Of a stretch of DNA of 64,000 bases, positions 34,975-43,800 are shown piece after piece (the first letter of the stretch is position 1; each line of letters begins with the position of its first letter). The DNA comes from Streptomyces sp. CB01635. GTDB lineage: Bacteria > Actinomycetota > Actinomycetes > Streptomycetales > Streptomycetaceae. The notes below the pieces were generated by a model, which saw only the letters and a list, made by a program, of their open reading frames with translations, made no database searches and was not told the origin of the DNA. The stretch covers positions 191,650-255,649 of the forward strand of contig NZ_NNBL01000014.1 in assembly GCF_002803065.1 (NCBI RefSeq), given 5' to 3'. Both the position numbers and the translations under genes were made by a program.

Positions 34975-35772
34975 TCACCGTCGAGGCGGCTCCAGCCCCA
35001 GCCTCCGGTCCTTGAGCGCCGGGAACCGCTCGCGGGTCCCCGCGACGGCCGCCCCGTCGAACTCGACCGTGAGGACCTCCTCGCCGGCGCCCGCCTCCCC
35101 GATGATCTGGCCCCAGGGGTCCACGACGACGCTGTGCCCGGCCTGCGGCACCCCCGCGTGCGTACCGGCGGTGCCGCAGGCCAGTACGTACGCCTGGTTC
35201 TCGACGGCGCGCGCCTGGGCGAGCAGCGTCCAGTGCGCGCGGCGCCGCTCGGGCCAGCCGGCGGAGACGAGAAGCGTTTCTGCACCCCGGTCGACGAGGC
35301 CCCGGTACAGCTCGGGGAAGCGCAGGTCGTAGCAAGTGGTGACGCCGAGGACGGTCTCCGGCAGGCGTACGGTGACGAGTTCTTCGCCCGCGCCCATCAG
35401 CACGGCCTCGCCCTTGTCGAAGCCGAAGCGGTGGATCTTGCGGTAGGCGGCGGCGAGTTCGCCGTCCGGGGAGAAGACGAGCGCGGTGTTGTAGAGCGGC
35501 CCGTCGGGGTCACGCTCGGGGATCGTGCCCGCGTGCAGCCAGACGCCGGCGTCGCTCGCGGCCTTCGCCATCGCCTCGTACGTCGGGCCTTCCAGGGGCT
35601 CCGCCTCGGTCGCGAAGGCCTCGTAGGCGAAGGCGCCGGTGGTCCACAGCTCGGGGAGGACGACGAGGTCGGCGGACCCGGCTTGATCCCGCACCATCGA
35701 AGCGGCGCGCAGCCGACGGGAATTGGGCGATTCGTCATCATCTACACGGATCTGGATGAGCGAGGCGCGCAC
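34975..35772 (-). CDS. Carbon-nitrogen (nitrilase-type) hydrolase, omega-amidase-like
   Basis: 265 residues from GTG 35772. The catalytic triad is visible: Glu in LVVLPELW (~42), Lys in YRKIHRFGF (~113) and Cys in TTCYDLRFPELYR (~147). This subgroup (YafV/omega-amidase, carbamoylases) hydrolyses small amides such as alpha-keto-glutaramate; the exact substrate cannot be read from the sequence. Convergent with the LURP gene (14-bp gap) and divergent from the DinB-type gene. Confidence 0.88.
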   Translation of the reverse strand: MRASLIQIRVDDDESPNSRRLRAASMVRDQAGSADLVVLPELWTTGAFAYEAFATEAEPLEGPTYEAMAKAASDAGVWLHAGTIPERDPDGPLYNTALVFSPDGELAAAYRKIHRFGFDKGEAVLMGAGEELVTVRLPETVLGVTTCYDLRFPELYRGLVDRGAETLLVSAGWPERRRAHWTLLAQARAVENQAYVLACGTAGTHAGVPQAGHSVVVDPWGQIIGEAGAGEEVLTVEFDGAAVAGTRERFPALKDRRLGLEPPRR

Positions 35773-35868
35773 ACTACCACCGTCCTGGCATTCGAGCCGT
35801 CTACACGGGCCTACGATCGTCACACGAAAGCACTGCCGGGGTGCCTGCCAGCAGCGTACTGTGCATTT

Positions 35869-35885
35869 CCGGGGGTTCCCCCCGG
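35869..35885. repeat. GGGGGTTCCCCCC hairpin element
   Basis: CCGGGGGTTCCCCCCGG is a near-perfect palindrome between divergent genes, of the same style as the elements at 29116 and 43801. Confidence 0.4.
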
Positions 35886-35950
35886 ACCCCCGCAGACGCG
35901 TTCCAAGACACCCAATGCCCGCGCCACAACCGCCCGAGGGGTCCCGTTCC

Positions 35951-36775
35951 GTGAGTCTCCACCCCAGTCTTGAGTCCTACGCCGATGCCTGGACGCATTC
36001 CATCGAAGCGATATCCGAGCTGGTGACGCCCCTGGTGGAGGGCGAATGGAGCCGGGCCACACCATGCCCCGGCTGGTCGGTGCGGGACATCGTGTCCCAC
36101 GTCATCGGCCTCGACTGCGAGATGCTCGGTGACCCGCGGCCCATCCACACACTGCCGCGCGACCTGTACCACGTGCAGAACGAGCACCAGCGGTACATGG
36201 AGATGCAGGTCGACGTGCGGCGCCACCACACGGCGCCCGAGATGACGTCCGAGCTGGAGTACACGATCATCCGGCGCTCCCGGCAGCTGCGCAACGAGTC
36301 GCGCGAGCCGGGCGCGCTGGTGCGCGGGCCGCTCGGCACGGAAGAGACCCTCGAATTCGCCATGCGCAAGCGGGCGTTCGACGTGTGGGTGCACGAGCAG
36401 GACCTGCGCGTGGCCCTCGGCCGGCCGGGCAACCTCGACTCGCCGGGCGCGTACGTCACGCGCGACATGCTGTTCGCCGTTCTGCCGAAGGTCGTCGCGA
36501 AGGACGCGTCGGCGCCCGCGAACTCGGCGGTGGTCTTCGATGTGCACGGGCCGGTCGAGTTCCTGCGCACGGTGCGTGTCGACGCGGAGGGACGCGGCAC
36601 GATCGACGGCGCCCCGTCGCTGGGCCCGGCCGTGACGCTCTCCCTCGACTGGGAGACCTTCGTCAAGCTGGCCTGCGGCCGTGTGACGCCCGACGCGGTG
36701 TCCGACCGGGTCAAGACGGAGGGCGACCTGGACCTCGCCCAGGCGATCCTGAACTCGCTGTCCACGACGCCGTAA
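35951..36775 (+). CDS. Maleylpyruvate isomerase N-domain (DinB-like, mycothiol-dependent type) protein
   Basis: 274 residues from GTG 35951 with GAGGGG ~10 bases upstream; ATG 35915 is in frame. The N-terminal four-helix DinB-like domain has EGEWSRATPCPGWSVRDIVSH (in part), the metal-His motif of the family, and RKRAFDVWVHEQDLR with further His/Asp ligands. The C-terminal ~80 residues form an SCP-2-like domain. Family members use mycothiol as cofactor or ligand in actinobacteria. The TAA stop lies inside the first copy of a 26-bp tandem repeat. Confidence 0.85.
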   Translation: MSLHPSLESYADAWTHSIEAISELVTPLVEGEWSRATPCPGWSVRDIVSHVIGLDCEMLGDPRPIHTLPRDLYHVQNEHQRYMEMQVDVRRHHTAPEMTSELEYTIIRRSRQLRNESREPGALVRGPLGTEETLEFAMRKRAFDVWVHEQDLRVALGRPGNLDSPGAYVTRDMLFAVLPKVVAKDASAPANSAVVFDVHGPVEFLRTVRVDAEGRGTIDGAPSLGPAVTLSLDWETFVKLACGRVTPDAVSDRVKTEGDLDLAQAILNSLSTTP

Positions 36776-36839
36776 CCCGTACGGGGGCCACGACGCCGTA
36801 ACCCGTACGGGGGCCACGACGCCGTAGCCCGTACGGGGG
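36762..36839 (+). repeat. Tandem repeat, 26 bp x 3, starting over a stop codon
   Basis: Three head-to-tail copies of a 26-bp unit (36762-36787, 36788-36813, 36814-36839), identical except for one A-to-G in the last. Each has the palindrome CCCGTACGGG. The first copy encodes the last four codons and the TAA stop of the DinB-type gene; the second repeats the TAA. Confidence 0.9.
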
Positions 36840-36864
36840 CCAGGGCGGCGGAGCGGACGGGCAA

Positions 36865-36895
36865 GGCCCCGGTGCCGGAAACGGCAACCGGGGCC
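36865..36895. terminator. Bidirectional terminator between convergent genes
   Basis: GGCCCCGGTGCCG and CGGCAACCGGGGCC pair with one bulged A around GAAA, between the DinB-type gene and the MFS gene. Confidence 0.75.
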
Positions 36896-36943
36896 CGTCG
36901 CTTACGCGGGGAGGTCTCAGGTGAGGAGGTCCTACTCCTACGC

Positions 36944-38251
36944 CTAGGCCGGTACGTGCACCGTCTCCACCCGGCTGGCCACAAGCCGCTCCCGCTCGCG
37001 CCGGTCCGCGCGTCGGCGCAGTCGCAGGATCTGGCTCACCCCGAGCGCCTCGAGCACGAACACCGCGGAGAACGCGATCCGGTAGTTGTCGCCGGTCGCG
37101 TCCAGCAGGACCCCGATCGCGAACAGCGTCGTCATCGACGCGACGAACCCGCCCATGTTGACGATCCCGGACGCGGTCCCCTGCCGCTCCGGCGGGTTCG
37201 CCGGGCGCGCGAAGTCGAACCCGATCATGGACGCGGGCCCGCACGCCCCGAGCACGACGCACAGCATGACGAGCAGCCACATCGGCGCGTGGTCCCCCGG
37301 GTAGGCGATCGTCACGGCCCACATCACGGCCGTACCGGCGACCGTGCCGAGCGCGAGCGGCAGCCGGGCCGTGTGGTGCCGGGCCACGATCTGCCCGTAG
37401 ACGAGCCCGATCAGCATGTTGGACAGCACGACGAGGGTGAGCAGTTCACCGGCGGTCCCGCGCGAGAGGCCCTGCGCCTCCACCAGGAACGGCAGGCCCC
37501 ACAACAGCAGGAACACCATCGCCGGGAACTGCGTCGTGAAATGCACCCACAGACCGAGCCGCGTCCCCGGCTCGCGCCAGGACGCGAGGATCTGTCCGCG
37601 TACGAAGGCCCCGCCGGTGTGCCGCACGGGCGCCGGTTCGAAGCCTTCCGGGTGGTCCTTGAGGAAGAGCAGCATCAGGACGAGCACGACGACACCGGCG
37701 AGCGCGCTGCCGGCGAACGCGGCCTCCCAGCCGACGCCGTGCAGCAGCCGGGCGATCACGAGCGTCGACACGAGGTTGCCGGCCATACCGACGAGACCCG
37801 CGAGCTGCGCGACCAGCGGCCCGCGCCGGGCGGGGAACCAGCGCGTGCCGAGCCGCAGCACGCTGATGAACGTCATCGCGTCGCCGCAGCCGAGCAGCGC
37901 GCGCGACACGAGGGCCGTCCCGTACGAGGGCGAGAACGCGAAGCCCAGCTGGCCGATGGTGAAGAGGACGACGCCGATCGTCAGGACCCGCTTGGTGCCG
38001 AGCCGGTCGACCATCAGGCCGACGGGTATCTGCATGCCCGCGTACACGAGCAGCTGGAGGATCGAGAACGTGGACAGCGCCGAGGCGTTGATGTGGAAGC
38101 GTTCGACGGCGTCGAGGCCCGCGACGCCCAGTGAGGTGCGGAAGATGACGGCGACGAAGTAGACGGCGACGCCGATGGACCAGACGCCCATGGCCCTGCG
38201 GCCGCCGGGCGGATCCCCGGGCAGTGACGCGGCGCCGGCGGAGCTGCTCAT
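36944..38251 (-). CDS. MFS transporter
   Basis: 435 residues with twelve predicted helices. The loop 2-3 motif appears as GLMVDRLGTKRVLTIG (about 79-94), the major-facilitator signature, and there is a cytoplasmic central loop (~205-235). It resembles the NNP/ACS-like anion-organic acid branch, but the substrate is not deducible. The start overlaps the stop of the GntR gene (ATGA), so the regulator and transporter form an operon; GntR probably controls uptake in response to the transported acid (inference). Confidence 0.87.
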   Translation of the reverse strand: MSSSAGAASLPGDPPGGRRAMGVWSIGVAVYFVAVIFRTSLGVAGLDAVERFHINASALSTFSILQLLVYAGMQIPVGLMVDRLGTKRVLTIGVVLFTIGQLGFAFSPSYGTALVSRALLGCGDAMTFISVLRLGTRWFPARRGPLVAQLAGLVGMAGNLVSTLVIARLLHGVGWEAAFAGSALAGVVVLVLMLLFLKDHPEGFEPAPVRHTGGAFVRGQILASWREPGTRLGLWVHFTTQFPAMVFLLLWGLPFLVEAQGLSRGTAGELLTLVVLSNMLIGLVYGQIVARHHTARLPLALGTVAGTAVMWAVTIAYPGDHAPMWLLVMLCVVLGACGPASMIGFDFARPANPPERQGTASGIVNMGGFVASMTTLFAIGVLLDATGDNYRIAFSAVFVLEALGVSQILRLRRRADRRERERLVASRVETVHVPA

Positions 38252-38916
38252 CGGACCTCGCCCCGCGCCAGGTTCGAGAACCAGCCGACGTGGCGGCGGA
38301 CGACGGTGACGGCGGCCTCGGCGTCGCCCGCGCGCAGCGCGTCGAGGATTTCCTCGTGCTCGGTGAGTGTCTTGGCGATCCGGTCCGGGTGCGAGTGCAT
38401 CACGGCGACGCCCATTCTCAGCTGGCGGTCGCGCAGCTGGTCGTAGAGGCGGGAGAGAATCGCGTTCCCTCCGCTGCGGACGATCTCGGCGTGGAAGCAG
38501 CGGTCGGTGCCGGCCGCGTCGGTGAACTCGCCCGCCGCGGCCTGGGTCTGCTGGAGCGAGAGCAGTTCCTCCAGGCGGGCGATCAGGCTCGCGGGGGCGG
38601 GGACCACCTTGCGCACGGAGTGCTCCTCGACGAGGAGGCGGGTCTCGACGACGTCCGCGATCTCCTGTGCGGAGACGGCGAGGACCAGGGCGCCCTTCTT
38701 CGGGTAGAGCTTGATCAGCCCCTCGACCTCCAGCTTGAGCAGCGCCTCGCGCACCGGGGTGCGGGAGACCCCGACGGCCTCGGCGAGCTCGCCCTCGGTG
38801 AGCAACGTCCCGCCCTCGTAGCGGCGTTCGAGGACGCTGCGCTTGACGTGGTCGTAGACGCGGTCGGCAGCCGGCGGTCGCTTGACGGCGGTGGGGGACG
38901 GGGGCGCGGGAGGCAT
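38248..38916 (-). CDS. GntR-family (FadR/FCD subgroup) regulator
   Basis: 222 residues from ATG 38916. The N-terminal winged HTH (about 18-80) has LAEAVGVSRTPVREALLKLE, the GntR recognition helix. The C-terminal all-helical FCD domain (~90-215) contains the metal/ligand pocket residues in TDRCFHAEIV and TEHEEILDALRAGD. FCD regulators respond to organic acids. It is the first gene of the operon with the MFS transporter. The promoter appears leaderless (TATGAT at -12 to -7). Confidence 0.9.
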   Translation of the reverse strand: MPPAPPSPTAVKRPPAADRVYDHVKRSVLERRYEGGTLLTEGELAEAVGVSRTPVREALLKLEVEGLIKLYPKKGALVLAVSAQEIADVVETRLLVEEHSVRKVVPAPASLIARLEELLSLQQTQAAAGEFTDAAGTDRCFHAEIVRSGGNAILSRLYDQLRDRQLRMGVAVMHSHPDRIAKTLTEHEEILDALRAGDAEAAVTVVRRHVGWFSNLARGEVR

Positions 38917-38922
38917 GCGCAC

Positions 38923-38928
38923 ATCATA
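38923..38928 (-). promoter_or_regulatory. -10 hexamer TATGAT of leaderless GntR-MFS transcript
   Basis: Minus-strand TATGAT sits exactly at -12 to -7 of the GntR start codon, giving a transcript that begins at the ATG. It is the best match to the TAnnnT consensus in the window. Confidence 0.6.
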
Positions 38929-39113
38929 GATACAACACGTACGCATCGTCGGCGGCCGTCCAGGATGCGGACGCGGCACCCCCGAACGACTGAAGCCGCC
39001 CCCTCGCCATAAATACTCCGCAATCCGGCACATCCATCCGCCGCGCTCATGAGTCTCTTCAGCGAGCGGCACCCTCATGTGGCCGCATTCCAGGGGCATT
39101 TGGAGCGTTCAAC

Positions 39114-40007
39114 TTGAAAACCCGCATTAAGGGCATTCGCCGCGTAACCGCCGCTGCCACCGTGACCGCCGGTGCGGTCCTGGCCAGCGGGGTCTTCGCC
39201 ACCTCCGCGCAGGCGGCCACGCTGCCCACCCCCACGATCGTCGCCAAGGGCGGCTACGTGATGAACAACGGGACCGGTACGAGCCTTTTCACCAAGGCCG
39301 CCGACACCCGCCGTTCCACCGGCTCCACCACCAAGATCATGACCGCGAAGGTCGTCCTGGCGCAGTCGAACCTGAACCTGGACTCCAAGGTCACGATCCA
39401 GAAGGCGTACAGCGACTACATCGTCGCGAAGAACGCGTCGTCGGCCCGCCTGATCGTCGGCGACAAGGTCACCGTCCGCCAGCTCCTGTACGGGCTCATG
39501 CTCCCGTCCGGCTGCGACGCCGCGTACGCCCTGGCCGACAAGTTCGGCTCCGGCAGCACGCGCGCCGCCCGCGTGAAGTCCTTCATCGGCAAGATGAACA
39601 AGGCCGCCACGGACATGAACCTGAAGAACACGCACTTCGACTCGTTCGACGGCATCGGCAGCGGGGCGAACTACTCGACGCCGCGCGACCTGACGAAGAT
39701 CGCCTCGTCCGCGATGAAGAACTCCACGTTCCGCGCGGTCGTGAAGACGACGTCGACGAAGCAGAAGGTCACCACGAAGAGCGGCGGCTACCGCTACATG
39801 TCGTGGTCCAACACGAACAACCTGCTCGGCAGCTACTCCGGCACCATCGGTGTGAAGACCGGCTCGGGGCCCGAGGCCAAGTACTGCCTGGTCTTCGCCG
39901 CCACCCGCAACGGCAAGACGGTCATCGGCACCGTCCTCGCCTCCTCCTCCGTCACGAACCGCACGGCGGACGCGAAGAAGCTCATGGACTACGGGTTCAA
40001 GAAGTAA
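39114..40007 (+). CDS. Secreted K15-type D-alanyl-D-alanine carboxypeptidase/transpeptidase
   Basis: 297 residues starting with TTG 39114, eight bases after GGAG. A Sec signal peptide spans ~1-35 (cut near ASA/AQAA). The penicillin-binding motifs are S71-T-T-K74 (SxxK), S132-G-C134 in the SxN position, and K248-T-G250. The Asn-to-Cys change in motif 2 is the hallmark of the Streptomyces K15 DD-transpeptidase (family knowledge), so this is probably an extracellular, poorly carboxypeptidic transpeptidase acting on peptidoglycan stem peptides. Followed by its own hairpin. Confidence 0.9.
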   Translation: MKTRIKGIRRVTAAATVTAGAVLASGVFATSAQAATLPTPTIVAKGGYVMNNGTGTSLFTKAADTRRSTGSTTKIMTAKVVLAQSNLNLDSKVTIQKAYSDYIVAKNASSARLIVGDKVTVRQLLYGLMLPSGCDAAYALADKFGSGSTRAARVKSFIGKMNKAATDMNLKNTHFDSFDGIGSGANYSTPRDLTKIASSAMKNSTFRAVVKTTSTKQKVTTKSGGYRYMSWSNTNNLLGSYSGTIGVKTGSGPEAKYCLVFAATRNGKTVIGTVLASSSVTNRTADAKKLMDYGFKK

Positions 40008-40026
40008 CCCTCGAAAACTGAAGAGA

Positions 40027-40061
40027 CGAAGGGCCTGCCGCATGCTGCGGCGGGCCCTTCG
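40027..40061 (+). terminator. Terminator after K15-type gene
   Basis: GAAGGGCCTGCCGC pairs with GCGGCGGGCCCTTC (one T/G wobble) around ATGCT. Confidence 0.8.
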
Positions 40062-40146
40062 TCGCGTCGGCCTCCGTCGCGGAGCGCACCCCCGCCGACG
40101 ACAAGATCGAGGTCTCCGTGTATTTCCATCGCGGTCTGAGTACGCC

Positions 40147-40181
40147 ACACGGGGCCGTGCCCCTCAGGGACGGCCCCGTGT
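40147..40181 (-). terminator. Terminator of bkd cluster 1
   Basis: ACACGGGGCCGT (40147-40158) pairs with ACGGCCCCGTGT (40170-40181); the loop itself contains CCCTCAGGG. It lies just past the E2 stop. Confidence 0.8.
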
Positions 40182-40188
40182 TGTTCGC

Positions 40189-41586
40189 TCAGGCCCAGGT
40201 GATCAGCCGCTTGGGCTGCTCCAGAATCGCCGCCACATCCGCAAGCACCTTCGAGCCGAGCTCGCCGTCGACCAGGCGGTGGTCGAAGGACAGAGCCAGG
40301 GTGGTGACCTGGCGGGGCTTCACCTTGCCCTTGTGGACCCACGGCTGGAGCTTGATCGCGCCCACGGCGAGAATCGCCGGCTCACCCGGGTTCAGGATCG
40401 GGGTGCCCGTGTCGACGCCGAAGACGCCGACGTTGGTGATGGTCACCGTGCCGCCCTGCATGGCGCCGGGCGACGTCTTGCCCTCGCGGGCCGTCGACAC
40501 CAACTCGCCCAGCGCCGTTGCCAGTTCGGGCAGGGTCTTGGCGTGCGCGTCCTTGATGTTCGGCACGATCAGACCGCGCGGTGTGGCGGCGGCGATGCCC
40601 AGATTCACGTAGTGCTTGCGCACGATCTCCTGGGCGGCCTCGTCCCAGGACGCGCTGATCTCGGGGTTCCGCTTGATCGCGACGAGCAGCGCCTTGGCGA
40701 TGAGCAGCAGCGGATTGACCCGCAGCCCCTGCATCTCCTTGTCGGCCTTCAGCTCCTCGACGAGCTTCATCGTCCGCGTCACGTCGACCGTCACGAACTC
40801 CGTGACGTGCGGCGCGGTGAACGCGGAGCCGACCATCGCGGCCGCGGTCGCCTTGCGTACGCCCTTGACGGGGATACGGGTCTCGCGGACGCCGTCCTGG
40901 ACGACGGCCGGCGCGGCGGCGACCGGCTCCTGCGGCTGTGCCAGTACCTGCGCCTGCGTCACGACCGGCTCGGGAGCCGGGGCCACGGCCGCGTGCACGT
41001 CCTCGCGGGTGATGACGCCGTCAGGACCGGAGGGCGTGAGTGAGGCGAGGTCGACGCCGAGATCCTTGGCCAGCTTGCGCACGGGGGGCTTGGCGAGCGG
41101 GCGCCCGTTCCCCTTCGCGGGAGCCTGCGGCTCGAGCGCCGGCTCCGTGACCGCCGCGGGGGCAGCCACCACGTCGCCCTTGCGAGGCCGGCGCTTCGTC
41201 GACGCCTCGGAAACCCCGTACCCCACAAGCACCGGCTGCCGCCCCTTCGGCTCAGCCTCGGGCTCGGGCGCCGTGGGCTCCGGCACGGAAACGGCAGCGG
41301 GAGCGGCGGCCGCAGAGCCGGATCCGCCCGCGACGTCCACCGCGATGATCACCTGCCCCACATCCACCGTCGTCCCCTCGGGGAAGCGCAGCTCGCGCAC
41401 CACCCCGTTGAACGGGATGGGCAGCTCGACGGCCGCCTTCGCCGTCTCCACCTCGCACACGACCTGCCCGTCGGTGACCGCGTCACCCGGCTGGACGTAC
41501 CACTTGAGGATCTCGGCCTCGGTGAGCCCCTCGCCCACGTCGGGCATCTTGAACTCGGCCAGCGCAGCGTCTGTCATCGTCGTCAC
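40189..41586 (-). CDS. bkdC: Branched-chain alpha-keto acid dehydrogenase E2 (dihydrolipoamide acyltransferase), cluster 1
   Basis: 465 residues from GTG 41586 (AGGAG six bases upstream; ATG 41577 is an alternative). A lipoyl domain (about 8-85) has the lipoyl-lysine in VETAKAAVEL. A long Ala/Pro/Glu linker follows, then the E1/E3-binding domain (KPPVRKLAKDLGVDL, ~165-180), a second linker and the catalytic domain (~240-465) with FDHRLVDGE, the HxxxDG active site. It transfers isobutyryl, isovaleryl or 2-methylbutyryl groups to CoA. It is the last gene of the A-B-C operon. The E3 subunit is not encoded here. Confidence 0.93.
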   Translation of the reverse strand: MTTMTDAALAEFKMPDVGEGLTEAEILKWYVQPGDAVTDGQVVCEVETAKAAVELPIPFNGVVRELRFPEGTTVDVGQVIIAVDVAGGSGSAAAAPAAVSVPEPTAPEPEAEPKGRQPVLVGYGVSEASTKRRPRKGDVVAAPAAVTEPALEPQAPAKGNGRPLAKPPVRKLAKDLGVDLASLTPSGPDGVITREDVHAAVAPAPEPVVTQAQVLAQPQEPVAAAPAVVQDGVRETRIPVKGVRKATAAAMVGSAFTAPHVTEFVTVDVTRTMKLVEELKADKEMQGLRVNPLLLIAKALLVAIKRNPEISASWDEAAQEIVRKHYVNLGIAAATPRGLIVPNIKDAHAKTLPELATALGELVSTAREGKTSPGAMQGGTVTITNVGVFGVDTGTPILNPGEPAILAVGAIKLQPWVHKGKVKPRQVTTLALSFDHRLVDGELGSKVLADVAAILEQPKRLITWA

Positions 41587-41596
41587 GGCCCTCTCC

Positions 41597-42577
41597 TCAG
41601 TACGCAAGCGAGCGGTCGACGGCATCGAGCACCCGGTCGAGGCCCGGCAGGTACTCATCCTCGAGGCGCGCCGGCGGGTACGGCACGTGATAGCCGCCGA
41701 CCCGCAGCACGGGCGCCTCCAGATGGTAGAAGCAGCGCTCGGTGATCCGGGCGGCGATCTCCGCGCCCGTACCGAGGAAGACCGGGGCCTCGTGCACCAC
41801 GACGAGCCGGCGGGTCTTCTCGACGGACTTCTGCACCGCGTCGAAGTCGATCGGCGACATGGAGCGCAGGTCGAGGACCTCCAGGGACTTGCCCTCCTCC
41901 TGGGCGGCCGCGGCCACCTCCAGGCAGACCTTCACCATCGGCCCGTACGCGACGAGCGTCAGATCCGTGCCCTCGCGCAGCGTGCGCGCGCCGTGCAGCG
42001 GTCCGGGGATCGCCTCGGTGTCGACCTCGCCCTTGTCCCAGTAGCGCCGCTTCGGCTCGAAGAAGATCACCGGGTCGTCGCTCTGGATGGCCTGCTGCAT
42101 CATCCAGTACGCGTCCGACGAGTTCGACGGGGAGACCACCTTCAGGCCCGCCACGTGCGCGAACAGCGCTTCCGGCGACTCCGAGTGGTGCTCGACCGCG
42201 CCGATGCCGCCCCCGTAGGGGATTCGCACGACGACCGGCAGCTTGATCTTGCCGAGCGCGCGGGCGTGCATCTTCGCGAGCTGCGTGACGATCTGGTCGT
42301 ACGCGGGGAAGACGAAACCGTCGAACTGGATCTCGACGACCGGCCGGTACCCGCGCAGCGCGAGGCCGATGGCCGTGCCGACGATGCCGGACTCGGCGAG
42401 CGGGGTGTCGATGACCCGGTCCTCGCCGAAGTCCTTCTGCAGCCCGTCCGTGACGCGGAAGACGCCGCCGAGCTTGCCGACGTCCTCGCCCATGATCAGG
42501 ACCTTGGGGTCGGTTTCGAGCGCCAGGCGCAGCGACTCGTTGATCGCTTTCGCGAGCGGAAGCTTCTGTACCGCCAT
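41597..42577 (-). CDS. bkdB: Branched-chain alpha-keto acid dehydrogenase E1 beta, cluster 1
   Basis: 326 residues. MGEDVGKLGGVFRVTDGL (about 29-46) and PYGGGIGAVEHHSESPEA (in part, ~119-136) are conserved E1-beta segments contributing to the ThDP site. GAGGGAGG in the leader precedes the ATG, which follows the E1-alpha stop by two bases, so the genes are coupled. It works with BkdA as an alpha2-beta2 decarboxylase that reductively acylates the lipoyl group of BkdC. Confidence 0.94.
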   Translation of the reverse strand: MAVQKLPLAKAINESLRLALETDPKVLIMGEDVGKLGGVFRVTDGLQKDFGEDRVIDTPLAESGIVGTAIGLALRGYRPVVEIQFDGFVFPAYDQIVTQLAKMHARALGKIKLPVVVRIPYGGGIGAVEHHSESPEALFAHVAGLKVVSPSNSSDAYWMMQQAIQSDDPVIFFEPKRRYWDKGEVDTEAIPGPLHGARTLREGTDLTLVAYGPMVKVCLEVAAAAQEEGKSLEVLDLRSMSPIDFDAVQKSVEKTRRLVVVHEAPVFLGTGAEIAARITERCFYHLEAPVLRVGGYHVPYPPARLEDEYLPGLDRVLDAVDRSLAY

Positions 42578-42579
42578 GA

Positions 42580-43758
42580 TCAGTTGCCTCCCTCGGCATC
42601 GGAGAACGACGCCTGGTAGGCGGCGAACTGGGCACGCTCCTCGTCGACGAGCGAGTGCCCGTCCGCGTACGCGTTCTCGAAGATGGCCATCCGGTCCGGG
42701 TCCGGCATGGCCCGCACGACCTCGCGTACTCGAAGACCCAACGCTTCGCTCTCGGCCTCGAGTTCCGCGAAAAATCCCTCGTCCGTGTCAGTTTCGGACT
42801 CGAGATAGGTGCGCAGGCGCAGGATCGGGTCCTTCGCCTCCCACGCCTCACGCTCCTCGTCGGCCCGGTACTTCGACGGGTCGTCGGAGGTGGTGTGCGC
42901 GCCCATGCGGTACGTGAACGCCTCGACCAGCGTCGGCCCCTCACCCCTGCGCGCCCGCTCGAGGGCCCACTTGGTGACGGCCAGGCAGGCGAGCACGTCG
43001 TTGCCGTCGACGCGGACGCCGGGGAAGCCGTAGCCCTGCGCGCGCTGGTAGAGCGGCACGCGGGTCTGCTTCTCGGTCGGCTCCGAGATCGCCCACTGGT
43101 TGTTCTGGCAGAAGAACACGACGGGCGCGTTGTAGACCGCGGAGAACGTGAACGACTCGGCGACGTCTCCCTGGCTGGAGGCGCCGTCACCGAAGTACGC
43201 GATCACGGCGCTGTCCGCGCCGTCCTTGGCGATGCCCATGGCGTAGCCGGTGGCGTGCAGCGTCTGCGAGCCGATGACGATCGTGTACAGGTGGAAGTTG
43301 TTGCTGTTCGGGTCCCAGCCGCCGTTGTTCACGCCGCGGAACATGCCGAGCAGGTTCGTCGGGTCGACGCCCCTGCACCAGGCGACGCCGTGCTCGCGGT
43401 AGGTGGGGAAGACGTAGTCGTCGTCGCGCGTGGCGCGGCCCGAGCCGATCTGCGCGGCCTCCTGGCCGAGCAGCGAGGCCCACAGGCCCAGCTCGCCCTG
43501 GCGCTGCAGCGACGTCGCCTCCGCGTCGAAGCGGCGGGTGAGGACCATGTCCCGGTACAGGCCGCGCAGCTCGTCGGCCGTGATGTCCTCGACGAACGCG
43601 GCGTACTCGGCGTGCGCGGGGTCCTCCACGCGCCGGCCCTCGGGGCTCAGCAGCTGGACGAGGTCGGGCGCTCCCACTCCCGGGGACTTCTTCGCAGACT
43701 TTTTCGCAGCGGTGCGCTTGCGCGGCGTACGCGCGGCGGCAGTGCTGTCCACGGTCAC
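42580..43758 (-). CDS. bkdA: Branched-chain alpha-keto acid dehydrogenase E1 alpha, cluster 1
   Basis: 392 residues from GTG 43758 (GGAGGAG upstream). A Lys/Ala-rich N-terminal stretch (RKRTAAKKSAKKS) not found in cluster 2 precedes the fold. The ThDP-binding motif runs from GDGASSQGDV (about 188-197) to NN in FFCQNNQW (~217-224). The E1-alpha phosphorylation-loop region YRMGAHTTSDDPSKYR is present. It decarboxylates 2-oxoisovalerate and related acids from Val, Leu and Ile, supplying branched starters. An AT-rich palindrome at 43980-44001 lies in its upstream region. Confidence 0.94.
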   Translation of the reverse strand: MTVDSTAAARTPRKRTAAKKSAKKSPGVGAPDLVQLLSPEGRRVEDPAHAEYAAFVEDITADELRGLYRDMVLTRRFDAEATSLQRQGELGLWASLLGQEAAQIGSGRATRDDDYVFPTYREHGVAWCRGVDPTNLLGMFRGVNNGGWDPNSNNFHLYTIVIGSQTLHATGYAMGIAKDGADSAVIAYFGDGASSQGDVAESFTFSAVYNAPVVFFCQNNQWAISEPTEKQTRVPLYQRAQGYGFPGVRVDGNDVLACLAVTKWALERARRGEGPTLVEAFTYRMGAHTTSDDPSKYRADEEREAWEAKDPILRLRTYLESETDTDEGFFAELEAESEALGLRVREVVRAMPDPDRMAIFENAYADGHSLVDEERAQFAAYQASFSDAEGGN

Positions 43759-43800
43759 GTGTGCTCCTCCGTCGATCCGGCCCCCGGGTTCGCCGGGAAG

